Source: Linanthus parryae | Lineage: Eukaryota > Streptophyta > Magnoliopsida > Ericales > Polemoniaceae | Assembly: GCA_023055425.1 (NCBI GenBank) | Contig: JALGPY010000007.1 | Location: 13,650,001 to 13,714,000 of the forward strand | DNA length: 64,000 nucleotides | Direction of reading: 5' to 3' | Shown: positions 1 to 10,500 of the stretch, one piece after another | How the letters are laid out: each line of letters opens with the position of its first letter | Numbering within the stretch: the first letter of the stretch is position 1 | Program-made: the position numbers and the translations under genes | Notes under the pieces: model-generated | The model's database searches: none | What the model saw: the letters and a program-made list of their open reading frames with translations, nothing else | What the model was told of the DNA's origin: nothing

Positions 1-1
1 A

Positions 2-1246
2 TGCTCAGTAGAGGAAGCAAGCGACCTCTGCAGACAGTCGCGCAAGGACGGCGTCCTGCCACCGCTCGAGAAGACACCCTCCAAGGAGATGGTGAGGGAC
101 CCTAAGTGGTGCGAGTACCATGGAAAGGTCATGCACCCCACGGCTGAATGTAAAAAGCTCAGGTTCGCATTCGACCAGAAGATGAAGAACGGCGAGCTAA
201 TCGTTAGCGACCATAGGAAGGACGTGCGCAACAACCCGCTTCCTGCTCATACAGAGCAGGGCTCGAAGGGCAAAGAGGTCGCCATGATTTCGATAGTAGA
301 CTTGGAAGAAGTCGCAGAGGATGGTCTACCCATCATTGCCGAGGTCCATGAAGACGAAGACTACAGCATGGACACAGAAGACGAACGTGCTGACCGCATG
401 AAAGGGTCGCATGGCTTCAGCAGATTCTTCGACGAGATGAACTTCTCCGAGAAGTGCCGGACAGATATGACGAAAGCGATCTTGAGGATAGCGGAGGACT
501 ATGAGGAGGACCTCGTAGTCTCCAATGGGAAAGTCATCAGGGCGTCCCGCTCTACAGAAAAGATTATGACCTTTTCTGCCAGCGACAAGAAGACGGATGC
601 GAGCCACCAGAGGCCTCTGTACGTGACCGCCATCGTCAATGGCGTCGAGTTCAAACGAGCGTTCGTCGATGGAGGAGCAGCGGTCAACGTCGTTTCGCTC
701 CATACACTGAAGCTAGCAGGGATCCCCGAGCACAAGGTCGTCAGGCGTCCATCTCCGCTGATGGGATTCGGAAGCGACTCTAGAATGACGATCGGATGGA
801 TCCGCCTGGGCGTTCAGATTGGCAAAATCAAGTGCTCAGCAAAGTTCTATGTCATAGACGCGAACACCACGTACCATATGATTATAGGTCGAGCCTGGAT
901 TCATCGCTTCGACGCAGTTCCTTCGACGGCTCACCAGGTTATGAAAGCTATCTGGAACGACAGAATAATCGAGATACCGGCTTCGACGAACCCGTTCAAC
1001 TTGGACGAAGCACATCTCAGCGAGGTGGTATGGTTCACTGAGATGGCGGACGAGCAAACACCTGGACCATTCAACCCTACTCCTTTGCCTCTCTGGGAGG
1101 ACATCAAGGACCAGTCGCCTGCAGGCGTGATGGTGACAAGGGAAGATGCCAAGGAAAAGCCGCCTACACGCGAAGAGGCGCCGCGTATCGCATATCATCG
1201 AAAGAATGTGTATACTCTGAAGAGAATCGCAAAACACGACCCCTAA
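2..1246 (+). CDS. gag C-terminus and aspartic protease of the Tat element (partial)
   Basis: The frame is open from base 2, so the reading frame enters from outside the window; the ATG at 89 is internal. Near the start is a cysteine/histidine cluster (C-EYH-GKVMHPTAEC), a gag zinc-finger-like motif typical of plant gypsy elements. About 190 residues downstream of the ATG is the retropepsin active-site region FVDGGAAVNVVS. It carries DGG where retroviral-type proteases have D-T/S-G, as is usual in Tat elements. The frame stops with TAA at 1244-1246, and the RT-coding frame downstream is in the same phase. The product would process the polyprotein and package element RNA in cytoplasmic particles. 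Copy activity is unknown. Confidence 0.85.
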   Translation, partial: CSVEEASDLCRQSRKDGVLPPLEKTPSKEMVRDPKWCEYHGKVMHPTAECKKLRFAFDQKMKNGELIVSDHRKDVRNNPLPAHTEQGSKGKEVAMISIVDLEEVAEDGLPIIAEVHEDEDYSMDTEDERADRMKGSHGFSRFFDEMNFSEKCRTDMTKAILRIAEDYEEDLVVSNGKVIRASRSTEKIMTFSASDKKTDASHQRPLYVTAIVNGVEFKRAFVDGGAAVNVVSLHTLKLAGIPEHKVVRRPSPLMGFGSDSRMTIGWIRLGVQIGKIKCSAKFYVIDANTTYHMIIGRAWIHRFDAVPSTAHQVMKAIWNDRIIEIPASTNPFNLDEAHLSEVVWFTEMADEQTPGPFNPTPLPLWEDIKDQSPAGVMVTREDAKEKPPTREEAPRIAYHRKNVYTLKRIAKHDP

Positions 1247-1420
1247 GGCAAGGAGATAGAGAGCTTCTACGCCAATGGGAAGAAATGCTATCGCATATGA
1301 AGGTGCGCGGGGATGTCCTCACACGGGCATGGGGATATCCCTGGGCAAATCAATCAAGTCGAGCAAATTGCGCTGACGGAAGAGCCAACACAGGGCGCTC
1401 CAGACGAGAAACTCAAATAG
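1247..1420 (+). other. Protease-RT spacer with three in-frame stops
   Basis: This 174-bp stretch continues in the frame shared by the gag-protease and RT reading frames. It is interrupted by TAA (1244-1246), TGA (1298-1300) and TAG (1418-1420). Ogre elements are known to carry an intron between protease and RT, so this may be such an intron or a stop-regulated junction. Alternatively it is ordinary coding sequence that has decayed. Confidence 0.6.
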
Positions 1421-4400
1421 GCACCCGAATGTATGGAAGACAGGCCCAGACCACAAAAGCAAGAGCTAAAGGAAGTGTTCCTCAGCCCGAACGAGGAAAA
1501 GAAAAGGCCAGTCTTTCTAAGTGCGGACCTCACAAGTGAAGAGGAGCAAGGGCTGCTGCAACTCCTAACTGAATACAAGGATGTGTTCGCATGGGAATAT
1601 GATGAGATGCCAGGTCTGGATACAAGCATCACCATGCACCGTTTAGACATCATCCCGGGGTCTAAACCAGTAAAGCAGAGTACAAGGAGCTTCAGGCCGG
1701 AGCTTAACGTGAAAATCAAGCAGGAGATTGTCAAACTCCTGGATGCCAAATTCATAGAGCCGAATCATCATCCCACATGGCTGGCCAACATCGTGCCAGT
1801 AGTGAAAAAGAACGGACAGCTCCGCATCTGCGTGGACTTCCGAGATCTCAATCGCTTCTGCCCCAAGGACGATTTCCCACTGCCCAACATCGATTTGCTT
1901 ATCGATTCAACAGCGGGCCATCGCATGTTCAGTTTCATGGACGGCTTCAGCGGGTACAGTCAGATCAAGATGGATCCCGAAGACGCGCGAAAAACTGCAT
2001 TCATCACTCCGGTGGGGGTGTTCAATTACACAGTGATGCCGTTCGGCCTCAAAAATGCAGGTGCAACCTATCAGCGGGCCATGATGGCTTTGTTTCACGA
2101 CATGATGCATAAAGAAGTGGAATTCTATGTGGATGACCTGGTTGTCAAATCCAAGCACGAAGCAGACCACCTCGCAGATCTACGAAAGGTGTTCAATAGA
2201 TGCAGATGTTTTCAACTGAAAATGAATCCCATGAAGTGCGCATTCGGGGTAACATCAGGGAAATTCTTGGGATGCGTGGTTCATCGCCAAGGGATCGAGC
2301 CTGACCCTGCGAAAGTATCGGCTATCACCAGCATGACGCCACCCCATAACCAAAGTACCTTGAAAACATTCTTGGGAAAACTGTCATACCTGCGAAGATT
2401 CATCCCAGCGATTGCAGAAATCACCTGCTGTTTTAGTGCTCTCCTCAAGAAGGACGCCGCGTACAACTGGGCTCCAAAGCACGAGGCCGCATTCGAAAAG
2501 CTGAAGGATTTACTGACGTCCTCAAAAATAATGATTGCACCTCAACTGGGATCACCGCTTCTGCTATATCTGACATCAACAAGGAGATCTATAGGAGCGC
2601 TCTTGGCTCAGGAGTACGAAGGCCAAGAGAGGCCTATCTACTACATTTCTCGCATCGTGCAGCCTGCTGAATCAAGGTACACAGACATCGAACGTCATTG
2701 TCTCGCCTTATTCTTTGTGATAGAGAAGTTGAAACACTATTTTGCATCACACAAAGTGGTAGTGGTCACCAAGAGCGACCCCATACGATATCTGCTAACT
2801 CATACTACTCCTGGAGGGAGACTGGCAAAATGGTATATGACCATTTCTCAATATGATATCACGTGCGTGCGACCGCGAGCGATCAAGTCGCAGGCGGTAG
2901 CGGATCTGTTGGCACAGTTCCCCGACAACAGCCACGAGCCCGTGATCGAGGAAGAACTCGAAGGACCTGAAATTTATGCAATCGACGTGCCCTATTGGAC
3001 GCTCCACTTCGACGGTTCGTCAACCAAGAAAGGCGGAGGCATTGGGATAGTCTTGACAAAGCCAGACGGGGAAGTCATACAGATGTCCGCAAAGCTCAAC
3101 TTCGCAGTCACAAACAATGAAGCGGAATATGAGGCTCTCATCGCAGGGCTCCGTGCGGCGAAAGCTTTGGAAGTAAGCAATTTAACGGTCATGGGAGATT
3201 CCAAGCTGATTGTTAAGCAAGCCTTGGGCGAGTATGGTTTGAAGGAGATCAACCTCCTGTCTTACCGCACCCTAGTACAAAAGCTGATGCAGCAATTCTG
3301 CGATGTGAAGTACGAGCACAAGCCCCGAGAAGACAACAGGCATGCGGACGCTTTAGCAACCTTGGGATCTAAGGTCAGCACTGACAAATGTCCCGCAAAA
3401 ATCTCTATTGAAGTGCGAACATCGTCGACATTGACAGAGGAGGTGGGAGACGACGAACACATGGATGACGCAGACTGGAGGAAAGCAATCCTGCAAGCTA
3501 TTGCGGAAGGCACAAGCAGTGAAAGCTGGGCACTCACAAAAGGGTACTGCATACATGACAACACCCTTTACTACAAGGGTCCTGGCGGAATACTCATGCG
3601 ATGCGTCTCCGAACGAGAGGGACAACGGTTGTTAGAAAAGATTCACCAACATGCTTGCGGAGAAAGCGAGGTGTCAATCTACCGGAAGGCTCAGAGATAT
3701 GGCATTCATTGGCCGGATATGTCAACAGTCGTGGCCCTGATACAAGGGAAGTGCGAGAGTTGCGCACTAATCAAAGATTCTCTACTCATCGCTCTAACCG
3801 ACGATGACACAGATTGGAGGAAGCCGCTCTTCGATTATCTCACTCGGGGCACCCTGCCCGAATCAAGAAAAGAGGCCGAGAAATTGAAAAGGAAGGCAGC
3901 TCGATACGTAGTACAAGAAAACCTGCTTTGGCGAAGAGGTCACGAAGGCAACTTGCTGCGGTGTCTAGACGGCAGAGAAGCACAAGAAGTCATGGACCTT
4001 TCCCATCAGGTAGAGCATCAAGGAGGTGCGAAATTATGCAGACAGCTCCTCTCAATCGGGTATTTCTGGCCCACGATGGAAGTCGATTGCCGCACCAAAG
4101 TACGACGCTGCCAGGAGTGCCAATTCAAAGGGAACCTAGTGCACGCTCCCGCCGTGGATCTACATGCATTAGGGACGCCATGGCCATTTCACACATGGGC
4201 TCTGGATTTCATCGGTCCCATCCGGCCAACGTCGCACGGGAATCATTTCATTCTCGCTGCGACCGAACTATTCACCAAGTGGGTGGAGGCGATACCACTG
4301 AAAACGGCAAACGCGCTAGCGGTGGTCAACTTCATTCAAGAAAACATCGTATGCAGGTTCGGAATTCCAAATACCATTCTTTCAGACAACGGTACTCCCT

Positions 4401-5038
4401 TCGTTAATCGCCAGGTAGCTGCGAAGTTAGCGGAGTACAATATCAGGCAGATATGTTCTACCCCTTATTACCCGAAGGGGAATGGGCAAGCTGAAGCGAC
4501 CAACAAAACGCTGTTGAGGATTTTGAGCAAGATGGTCGCGGATGACCACAAGAAGTGGGCTGACTCTCTAAGCATAGCTCTGTGGGCTTACCGAACTTCT
4601 CCAAGGACACCCACGGGGGCCTCACCGTTCCTGCTATGCTATGGAGCCGAGGCCGTAGTACCTGCGGAGGTTAGAGTCAATTCGGCAAGGCTGGCCTTCC
4701 ATGCACTCTATGAAAATCAACGCGATCATGACCTAGTCTTGCTGGAGGAAAAGCGAGAACAAGCCAAAAGGACCAACAAGCGGTACCAGGAGAGAATCGC
4801 TCGCGCCTACAATAAGACGGTCCAGCGAAGAGATTTCGCAGTCGGAGACTTGGTCTTGCGCGCATCTGATCATTGTATGCGAGAAGCGGCTCACCCGAAG
4901 TTCGCAGCCAATTGGGAAGGACCCTTCGAAGTCACAGAAGTCTTCGACAGTGGCTACTGCAGCATACGAAGGTTGCACGGCACAACCTCAACCCCGAGTT
5001 CAGTCAACATGCGCTGGATTAAGAAGTACTATCCCTGA
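1421..5038 (+). CDS. pol polyprotein: reverse transcriptase, RNase H, second RNase H, integrase
   Basis: An open frame of about 1,200 codons with a first ATG at 1433 and TGA at 5036-5038. Domains in order: RT, with CVDFRDLN, the MPFGLKNA region and the catalytic YVDD box near 2128-2140. Next is a gypsy-type RNase H whose first catalytic Asp region reads LYLTSTRRSIG, so it looks inactive. Then comes a second, archaeal-type RNase H starting at YWTLHFDGSS (about 2992), with NNEAEYEAL, MGDSKL and ADALATLG supplying the acidic residues. Integrase follows, with an H-H-C-C finger (...VRRCQECQ), a DDE core (WALDFIGP, LSDNGTPF, GQAEATNKTL) and a C-terminal module with NWEGPFEV. No internal stop or frameshift is seen, so this pol is structurally intact. 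Without its 5' end the element cannot be judged autonomous. Confidence 0.93.
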   Translation, partial: APECMEDRPRPQKQELKEVFLSPNEEKKRPVFLSADLTSEEEQGLLQLLTEYKDVFAWEYDEMPGLDTSITMHRLDIIPGSKPVKQSTRSFRPELNVKIKQEIVKLLDAKFIEPNHHPTWLANIVPVVKKNGQLRICVDFRDLNRFCPKDDFPLPNIDLLIDSTAGHRMFSFMDGFSGYSQIKMDPEDARKTAFITPVGVFNYTVMPFGLKNAGATYQRAMMALFHDMMHKEVEFYVDDLVVKSKHEADHLADLRKVFNRCRCFQLKMNPMKCAFGVTSGKFLGCVVHRQGIEPDPAKVSAITSMTPPHNQSTLKTFLGKLSYLRRFIPAIAEITCCFSALLKKDAAYNWAPKHEAAFEKLKDLLTSSKIMIAPQLGSPLLLYLTSTRRSIGALLAQEYEGQERPIYYISRIVQPAESRYTDIERHCLALFFVIEKLKHYFASHKVVVVTKSDPIRYLLTHTTPGGRLAKWYMTISQYDITCVRPRAIKSQAVADLLAQFPDNSHEPVIEEELEGPEIYAIDVPYWTLHFDGSSTKKGGGIGIVLTKPDGEVIQMSAKLNFAVTNNEAEYEALIAGLRAAKALEVSNLTVMGDSKLIVKQALGEYGLKEINLLSYRTLVQKLMQQFCDVKYEHKPREDNRHADALATLGSKVSTDKCPAKISIEVRTSSTLTEEVGDDEHMDDADWRKAILQAIAEGTSSESWALTKGYCIHDNTLYYKGPGGILMRCVSEREGQRLLEKIHQHACGESEVSIYRKAQRYGIHWPDMSTVVALIQGKCESCALIKDSLLIALTDDDTDWRKPLFDYLTRGTLPESRKEAEKLKRKAARYVVQENLLWRRGHEGNLLRCLDGREAQEVMDLSHQVEHQGGAKLCRQLLSIGYFWPTMEVDCRTKVRRCQECQFKGNLVHAPAVDLHALGTPWPFHTWALDFIGPIRPTSHGNHFILAATELFTKWVEAIPLKTANALAVVNFIQENIVCRFGIPNTILSDNGTPFVNRQVAAKLAEYNIRQICSTPYYPKGNGQAEATNKTLLRILSKMVADDHKKWADSLSIALWAYRTSPRTPTGASPFLLCYGAEAVVPAEVRVNSARLAFHALYENQRDHDLVLLEEKREQAKRTNKRYQERIARAYNKTVQRRDFAVGDLVLRASDHCMREAAHPKFAANWEGPFEVTEVFDSGYCSIRRLHGTTSTPSSVNMRWIKKYYP

Positions 5039-5250
5039 CTTCTCTCATTTCATGCGTTTTATTATAACGTCGCTTAATGTCTCATGTGGTTACGATTTAC
5101 ACAATCTCCTCTCCCATATGAGAGGATTGTAATCCCAGCTCTCCCATATGAGAGCATTATAATAAGAAAATTCTGAGAAACTTCGTATTTGTGCATGCCA
5201 ATTTTACTTTATTTCAGTTCGTTATAACTGTTAACAGTGAGTCAATCCAC

Positions 5251-6090
5251 AAATGCGATCTTAATCGATCATCTAAGCCTATCTCTCACGATAGCAGCCT
5301 ATGCAAATGCGATCTTAATCGATCATCTAAGCCTATCTGTCACGATAGCAGCCTATGAAAATGCGATCTTTATCGATCATCTAAGCCTATCTCTCACGAT
5401 AGCATCCTATGCAAATGCGATCTTAATCGATCATCTAAGCCTATCTGTCACGATAGCAGCCTATGCAAATGCGATCTTTATCGATCATCTAAGCCTATCT
5501 CTCACGATAGCAGCCTATGCAAATGCGATCTTAATCGATCATCTAAGCCTATCTGTCACGATAGCAGCCTATTCAAATGCGATCTTTATCGATCATCTAA
5601 GCCTATCTCTCACGATAGCAGCCTATGCAAATGCGATCTTAATCGATCATCTAAGCCTATCTCTCACGATAGCAACCTATGAAAATGCGATCTTAATTGA
5701 TCGTCTAAGCCTATCTACCGCGATAGCAGCCTATGCAAATGCGATCTTAATTGATCATAAAAGCCTATCTGTTACGATAGCAGCCTATACAAATGAGATC
5801 TTAATTGATCTTCTAAAGCCTATCTGTCACGATAGCAACACATACAAAAGCGATCTTAATTGATCTTTCAAGCCTATCTGTTACGATTGCAACTCATGCG
5901 CAAAATGATCTTATTTGATCTTCTAAAAGCCTATCTGTTGCGATAACAGCTCATGCAAGAAATGATCTCAATTGATCTTCTAGTAAAGCCTATCTTCCAT
6001 GATAGCAACTCGTACCATTTAACGATCTTAATTGATCTACTAAAGACTATCTGCTACGATAGCAATAATATGAAAAAGATCTTAAATGAT
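5251..6090 (+). repeat. 54-bp tandem repeat array in the Tat 3' region
   Basis: Roughly eleven well-conserved 54-bp units (5251, 5305, ...) are followed by several degenerate ones up to about 6090. Each unit pairs a GATC-rich palindromic part (gatcttaatcgatcatc) with a short inverted pair (cctatctgtcacgatag). Units alternate between two variants (cttaat/cttta and ctctc/ctgtc), giving a 108-bp higher-order period. Because 54 is divisible by three, one frame stays open from 5237 to 5863 and would encode an 18-residue repeat (NAILIDHLSLSLTIAAYA). Tat/Ogre 3' regions are known to spawn such arrays and to seed satellite DNA. The open frame is probably a by-product of the period. Confidence 0.92.
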
Positions 6091-7569
6091 CCACAAAGAC
6101 CAATCACAAGCCCATCTGCCAGGATGGAACAGCTGCGAAAATATGATCTCGAACGATCTAGTGAAACATCCGCGAATTCATATAGCAGATCGCAAATGCG
6201 AAACCATTACATAGCATTATGCAAGGCGAAATATGCCGAAACGCATGCGAGGTTGTATTTTGTTGTAAAGAGACAGCAGATAATACAAAAGGCTATTTAT
6301 CATTATGAGTCAAAAAGGCTTACAATTTATCTGTCTAGATAACAGCTTACAAGCGAAAAGCTCAAATCTAACTACACAGCCTACATGGCTTACAATACAT
6401 TCGAAAAGTAGCTGACAAGCCAGCAGAAACACACCACGAGAGTCCTGACGGAAAAGGATGAACCCACCGGTCCTAACACCGGCAATGCAATACGCAGATC
6501 TGCGGCCAAAGATCTATAGCAAAAGGGATGCTGCCGCGAAGAGATCAACTTGTCATTCGCTACATCCCTAGCAGCGAGACCTGGGAAACGATACGTCCAA
6601 GACCCCAAGGGGTGACAAAAGCCTCTGTCTGATCAAGATAGGCACCGGAGGAACTTCCTGTTCCGACATATGCTGCCCTGCAAAACAGGCGAAGCAGTCA
6701 TTCCTCTGGTGATGGACTCCTTGTCATGATAGACAAGGGCATTGACGAGCCTCGTGAGTTCAAGAACGAAGAGGCAAGAAATCCTCCTCCAGGGATGCTG
6801 GAGGAGAATTCCGCCGTTCATTACGAGACGGTAGCACGGTCACTTCGGCGCTGCACCTCGCCACGAGGCGGCCGGAAACATGACCTGCACACATAATACG
6901 CGAAGAAATTTCTTCGAACACACATGAGATATTATATGTATCTTCTTTATGATGGTTATAAAGAGCTACATTCCTCATAAAGTGGATCTTGGAAACTATT
7001 TCTATAGCACAAAGCGCAAACTCAGGATTCAAAACCTGAAGTTGCCATGAATCAACGAAAAACAAGCGTTGAAGCCAGCAGTCGTGAGGACTCACGGCAA
7101 AGCACATTTTTTGGGATGAAGAGCCCAAATAGCAAAGACAGGGTTTATATAGACCCTGTGGAGACTCTTCAGTAGCCAAGGATGAGTCAGCAGAATTCGA
7201 AAAGAGGGTAAGTTCAATCACTTACGCCTTGAAAAGCGGTAACAATCAATTACCCTACTAAAGGCTACGACGATTCAATTGCGTATCCTAATAAATGACG
7301 GATGGTCATGGTTCGGATGGACTTCCCAACAAAAGCGTGCTTATCTGCCGAGAAATTAGCGCGAAAATCAAGCAGAGTATCAATTGCTGATGTCATAATT
7401 GGATATGCACAGAGATATCCTATCAAATCCCAGAAAGGGCAAAACGGGCAAATTCATTTTTGTTGTTAAAAAAAGGGGGGAAGAAACCCTAGCAACATTA
7501 CATTAATGTTTCAAAACATTACATTAATGTTTCAGCTATTTTCTTGCTGTTTTTCAAAAATTCGAAAAG
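6091..7569 (+). other. Non-coding 3' region of the Tat element
   Basis: No convincing coding sequence. The segment lies between the tandem array and the 3' end of the antisense gene. It contains a short A-then-G purine run near 7468-7483 that resembles a polypurine tract, and a duplicated acattacattaatgtttca motif near 7495-7533. Short ORFs here have no recognisable domain. Confidence 0.6.
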
Positions 7570-10500
7570 TCAAAGCAAATTCTTGATCAAGGAGTCTTGG
7601 GGCTCGAACTGGTGGCTCAGCTTCTCTACCTGTTCCACTTCTTGCTTCAGTAGCTCGCACCTGGCATTCATCTCATGATAGAGCTTCAGAGCTTCATCAA
7701 CCTTTTGCTTCTGCTGCTCCACCTTCTGCTTCTCAGCTGCGAGATTCTGGTGGCCGAGTTTCAAAGTTACGGCTGCGCGAATCAGCGTAACTCTGTCCTT
7801 AAGAAATTTGAAACCCAGTCTGCCCTGGACTTTGGTCAGGAGATTTTGGCACATGCCACATAGCAATTCAGCACTTTGGACAGAAATGGTCGCAGGCGTA
7901 GCCGCAGACAGCTGCTCCAAAATCCAAATGGCTTCAGTAAGAAACAGCCTCCTGTCGAAGGGCCCGATCTCCAGAGATCTCACAAACGATTGGGGGTAGG
8001 TGAGGCGCATTCGAACCACCCAGTCTACATCAGTTTGCTTCAAACCTAAAGTAATGTCAAAGATAAGTTACGATGCCAAACTCGCAAGCGAATAATGCGA
8101 TGTGCGAACAGTAAAGCTCTACTTACCAGTTCCTTCCAGAATTTCATGAAGAGAAGGAATGCGGGCTGCCGGGTTGGTCGAAGACTGTTCTCGCTCCATA
8201 GCTCTCCTATCAGCTGCGAGCTCCAACCTCTCATAGTCAGGAGGAAGAGTGTAGGCCGCACCAGCTGCGACTGCATTCCCAACCTGCGAGCCCCAAAAGC
8301 TCCACGCAGGAATAGGTGCCACTGGCTCAGCCATCGCCGGAGGCGAAGGGACAGCCGCAGTCGCTTGTCGAAGGACGCTCTCAGATGCGAAAGCATTAGC
8401 GGCACTTGTCCTTACTTCATCAGCACTAGCATGGACATCTTCATCCATTAGCACAGCATCAGCTTCAGCGTCATCGGAAAGTTCGATGATGTCCTCGAGA
8501 GGCTCACTTGCGTGTTCAGCAGCTGCGGCGGGCTTCTCGGTATGAGAGCTCGGAATCGGAACATAGGACGCAGAAGACTGACTTCTCTGCTCCAGCACAG
8601 GTTCCTCAGCATGGCCTGCGATATCAAATGCGATAATATGAGGTAACTTGTGCTATAAGTTATTTCGATATCTTTACTAAAGCTAAGAGTAAGCACCTCC
8701 ACGCGAAGGTGGGATTGAGGTATCTTCATCATACACTAAGGACGTGGAACCATGTCCTATTAGTGTCTCCTCACTAAGCAAGTCTTTAAAAGGGGCGTGA
8801 CCTGGGATGCGAAGAAACCAGTCATGATCCTGTTTCAAGTTGCTCAGGTCTAGCACATGCATATCGCTCAAATATTTACCTGAAGGTTCTCCGCACTTGT
8901 CTACTAGCCAACGGCGGATGTCAGTCTTTGACAAACCATGCTTTAACGCACCCACAATAACATCTCTATAAGTTACTGCGAGATTGAAGATCTCACCTTT
9001 ATCGCCGCCCGCGATTTCCTCAAAGTCCGCTTGGACTTGCTCCAGTGCTGCTGCATCCTCTTCTGGAACCGCATCTTCCTCCTCTGCCTGGGGAACCACT
9101 TCTTCGGGAAGCTCATCTTCCTCGCTAGCTGGACGCACTAAGTCGTCAACATGTTGCTCTTCGAGGCTCCGCTGTCTCACACGCTCGAGCTCCTCCTCTT
9201 CTCGCTGTCTTCTTCTCTTAGCAGCTTCCGCGGCTGTCTTCCTGGACTCAGCAAGAATGTCCTCGCTTATGGGATCGTCTGGAATGCCAGAATGGGCATC
9301 TCTCTTTTGTCTCTTGGCCAAAAGGCCACCAATGGTCTCATCATCATCATCATCTGCGAAGATATGATTGGTTTAAGAAAAGAAGTGCAAACAAGTTACG
9401 ATAATGGGAAAGGAAATGCGACGGAGGTACCTCCTGATTCTTCCTCATGCATCACAACTGTTGTTTCTTCTCCATCACTTTCTCGGGGCTCCTGCCTCTC
9501 TTCCTCTTCCTCTTGATTGAATGGAACGAAAGTCTCAACTGCGAGCTCTTTCCGCACTTTGCTGGGCATGCGACCTTTGCCTTTGTCCTTGATAGAAAGG
9601 GACCTCACTGGAGGAGAAGCTGGAGCACTTCTAGGGGAAGAAATCATAATTCCCTTTTGCCTAGGTCTCTTCACTCTCGGCGCTGCAGTCGCTGGAGGGG
9701 ACGGATCATCTCCAGGAGGAGACGGAGCCGGAGCATTGTCTATCAGCGAGTCAGCAAAAGCATTCATGACTGCGCGAATTTTGGTTTCGACCTCAGGGGC
9801 CATCCTCCATGCTAGCCGGAACGACTGCTTTTGTCTTCTGGTGGAAACAATGGTGTTAACCAACGATTTGGAACGATCACCAGATGCGAATCTCCGCACA
9901 TGACACTACAGCAAACAGCACATAACAAAGGTGTCAGCATAAGAAAATCAAGAAGCTTGACGCACACGAAGAAATTGCTTACCTCAGCGAATGCCTTGCT
10001 GTATCTGACGACATGCGTGTCGCCCTTCTTAACTGCGGCGACCTGCTCCTTCAGAATGACATCATTACACAAATGGTTCTCACAGTCCAATAGTGAGTAG
10101 CAAACATACTCAGACTCGCTCAGACTGCAATTGGGGCGAAACGGAAAAGAGTTTCTTTTGATCAAGGGAGCTCTACTTGACTGCGCGGCCGACTGCGTCT
10201 CAATCCTCGTTTGCTGGGCAGCCCAGTATGCGAGCCAGTTCTGGGAACAACCACCCTCGCGGGTTCCCGCAGGCTGCTCAAAGGGAAGATTGTTCATGAA
10301 GACCGTCTTGCACTCCTTTGTTAGCAAGCGCTTATAGCACCCTCTGATAATGGACTGGGGCCAGATTGATGGGGCCACCGCATCAAAACCGAACTGAGGA
10401 GAAACTCGAGTGGGGTCAACATCCACGGTAAGCTTTTCATACCTCGGCGCGACCTCACGAATATGCTCTGCGAGGGCAGGAAGAGAACCTCGTAGACACC

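Noticed and set aside
5237..5863. Open frame of 208 codons with 18-residue repeats
   Set aside because: Explained by a 54-bp tandem period in the retrotransposon 3' region; it has no own domain and is not continuous with pol.
5251..6090. CRISPR-like regular repeats
   Set aside because: Units are directly adjacent without unique spacers, and the sequence is a plant retrotransposon.
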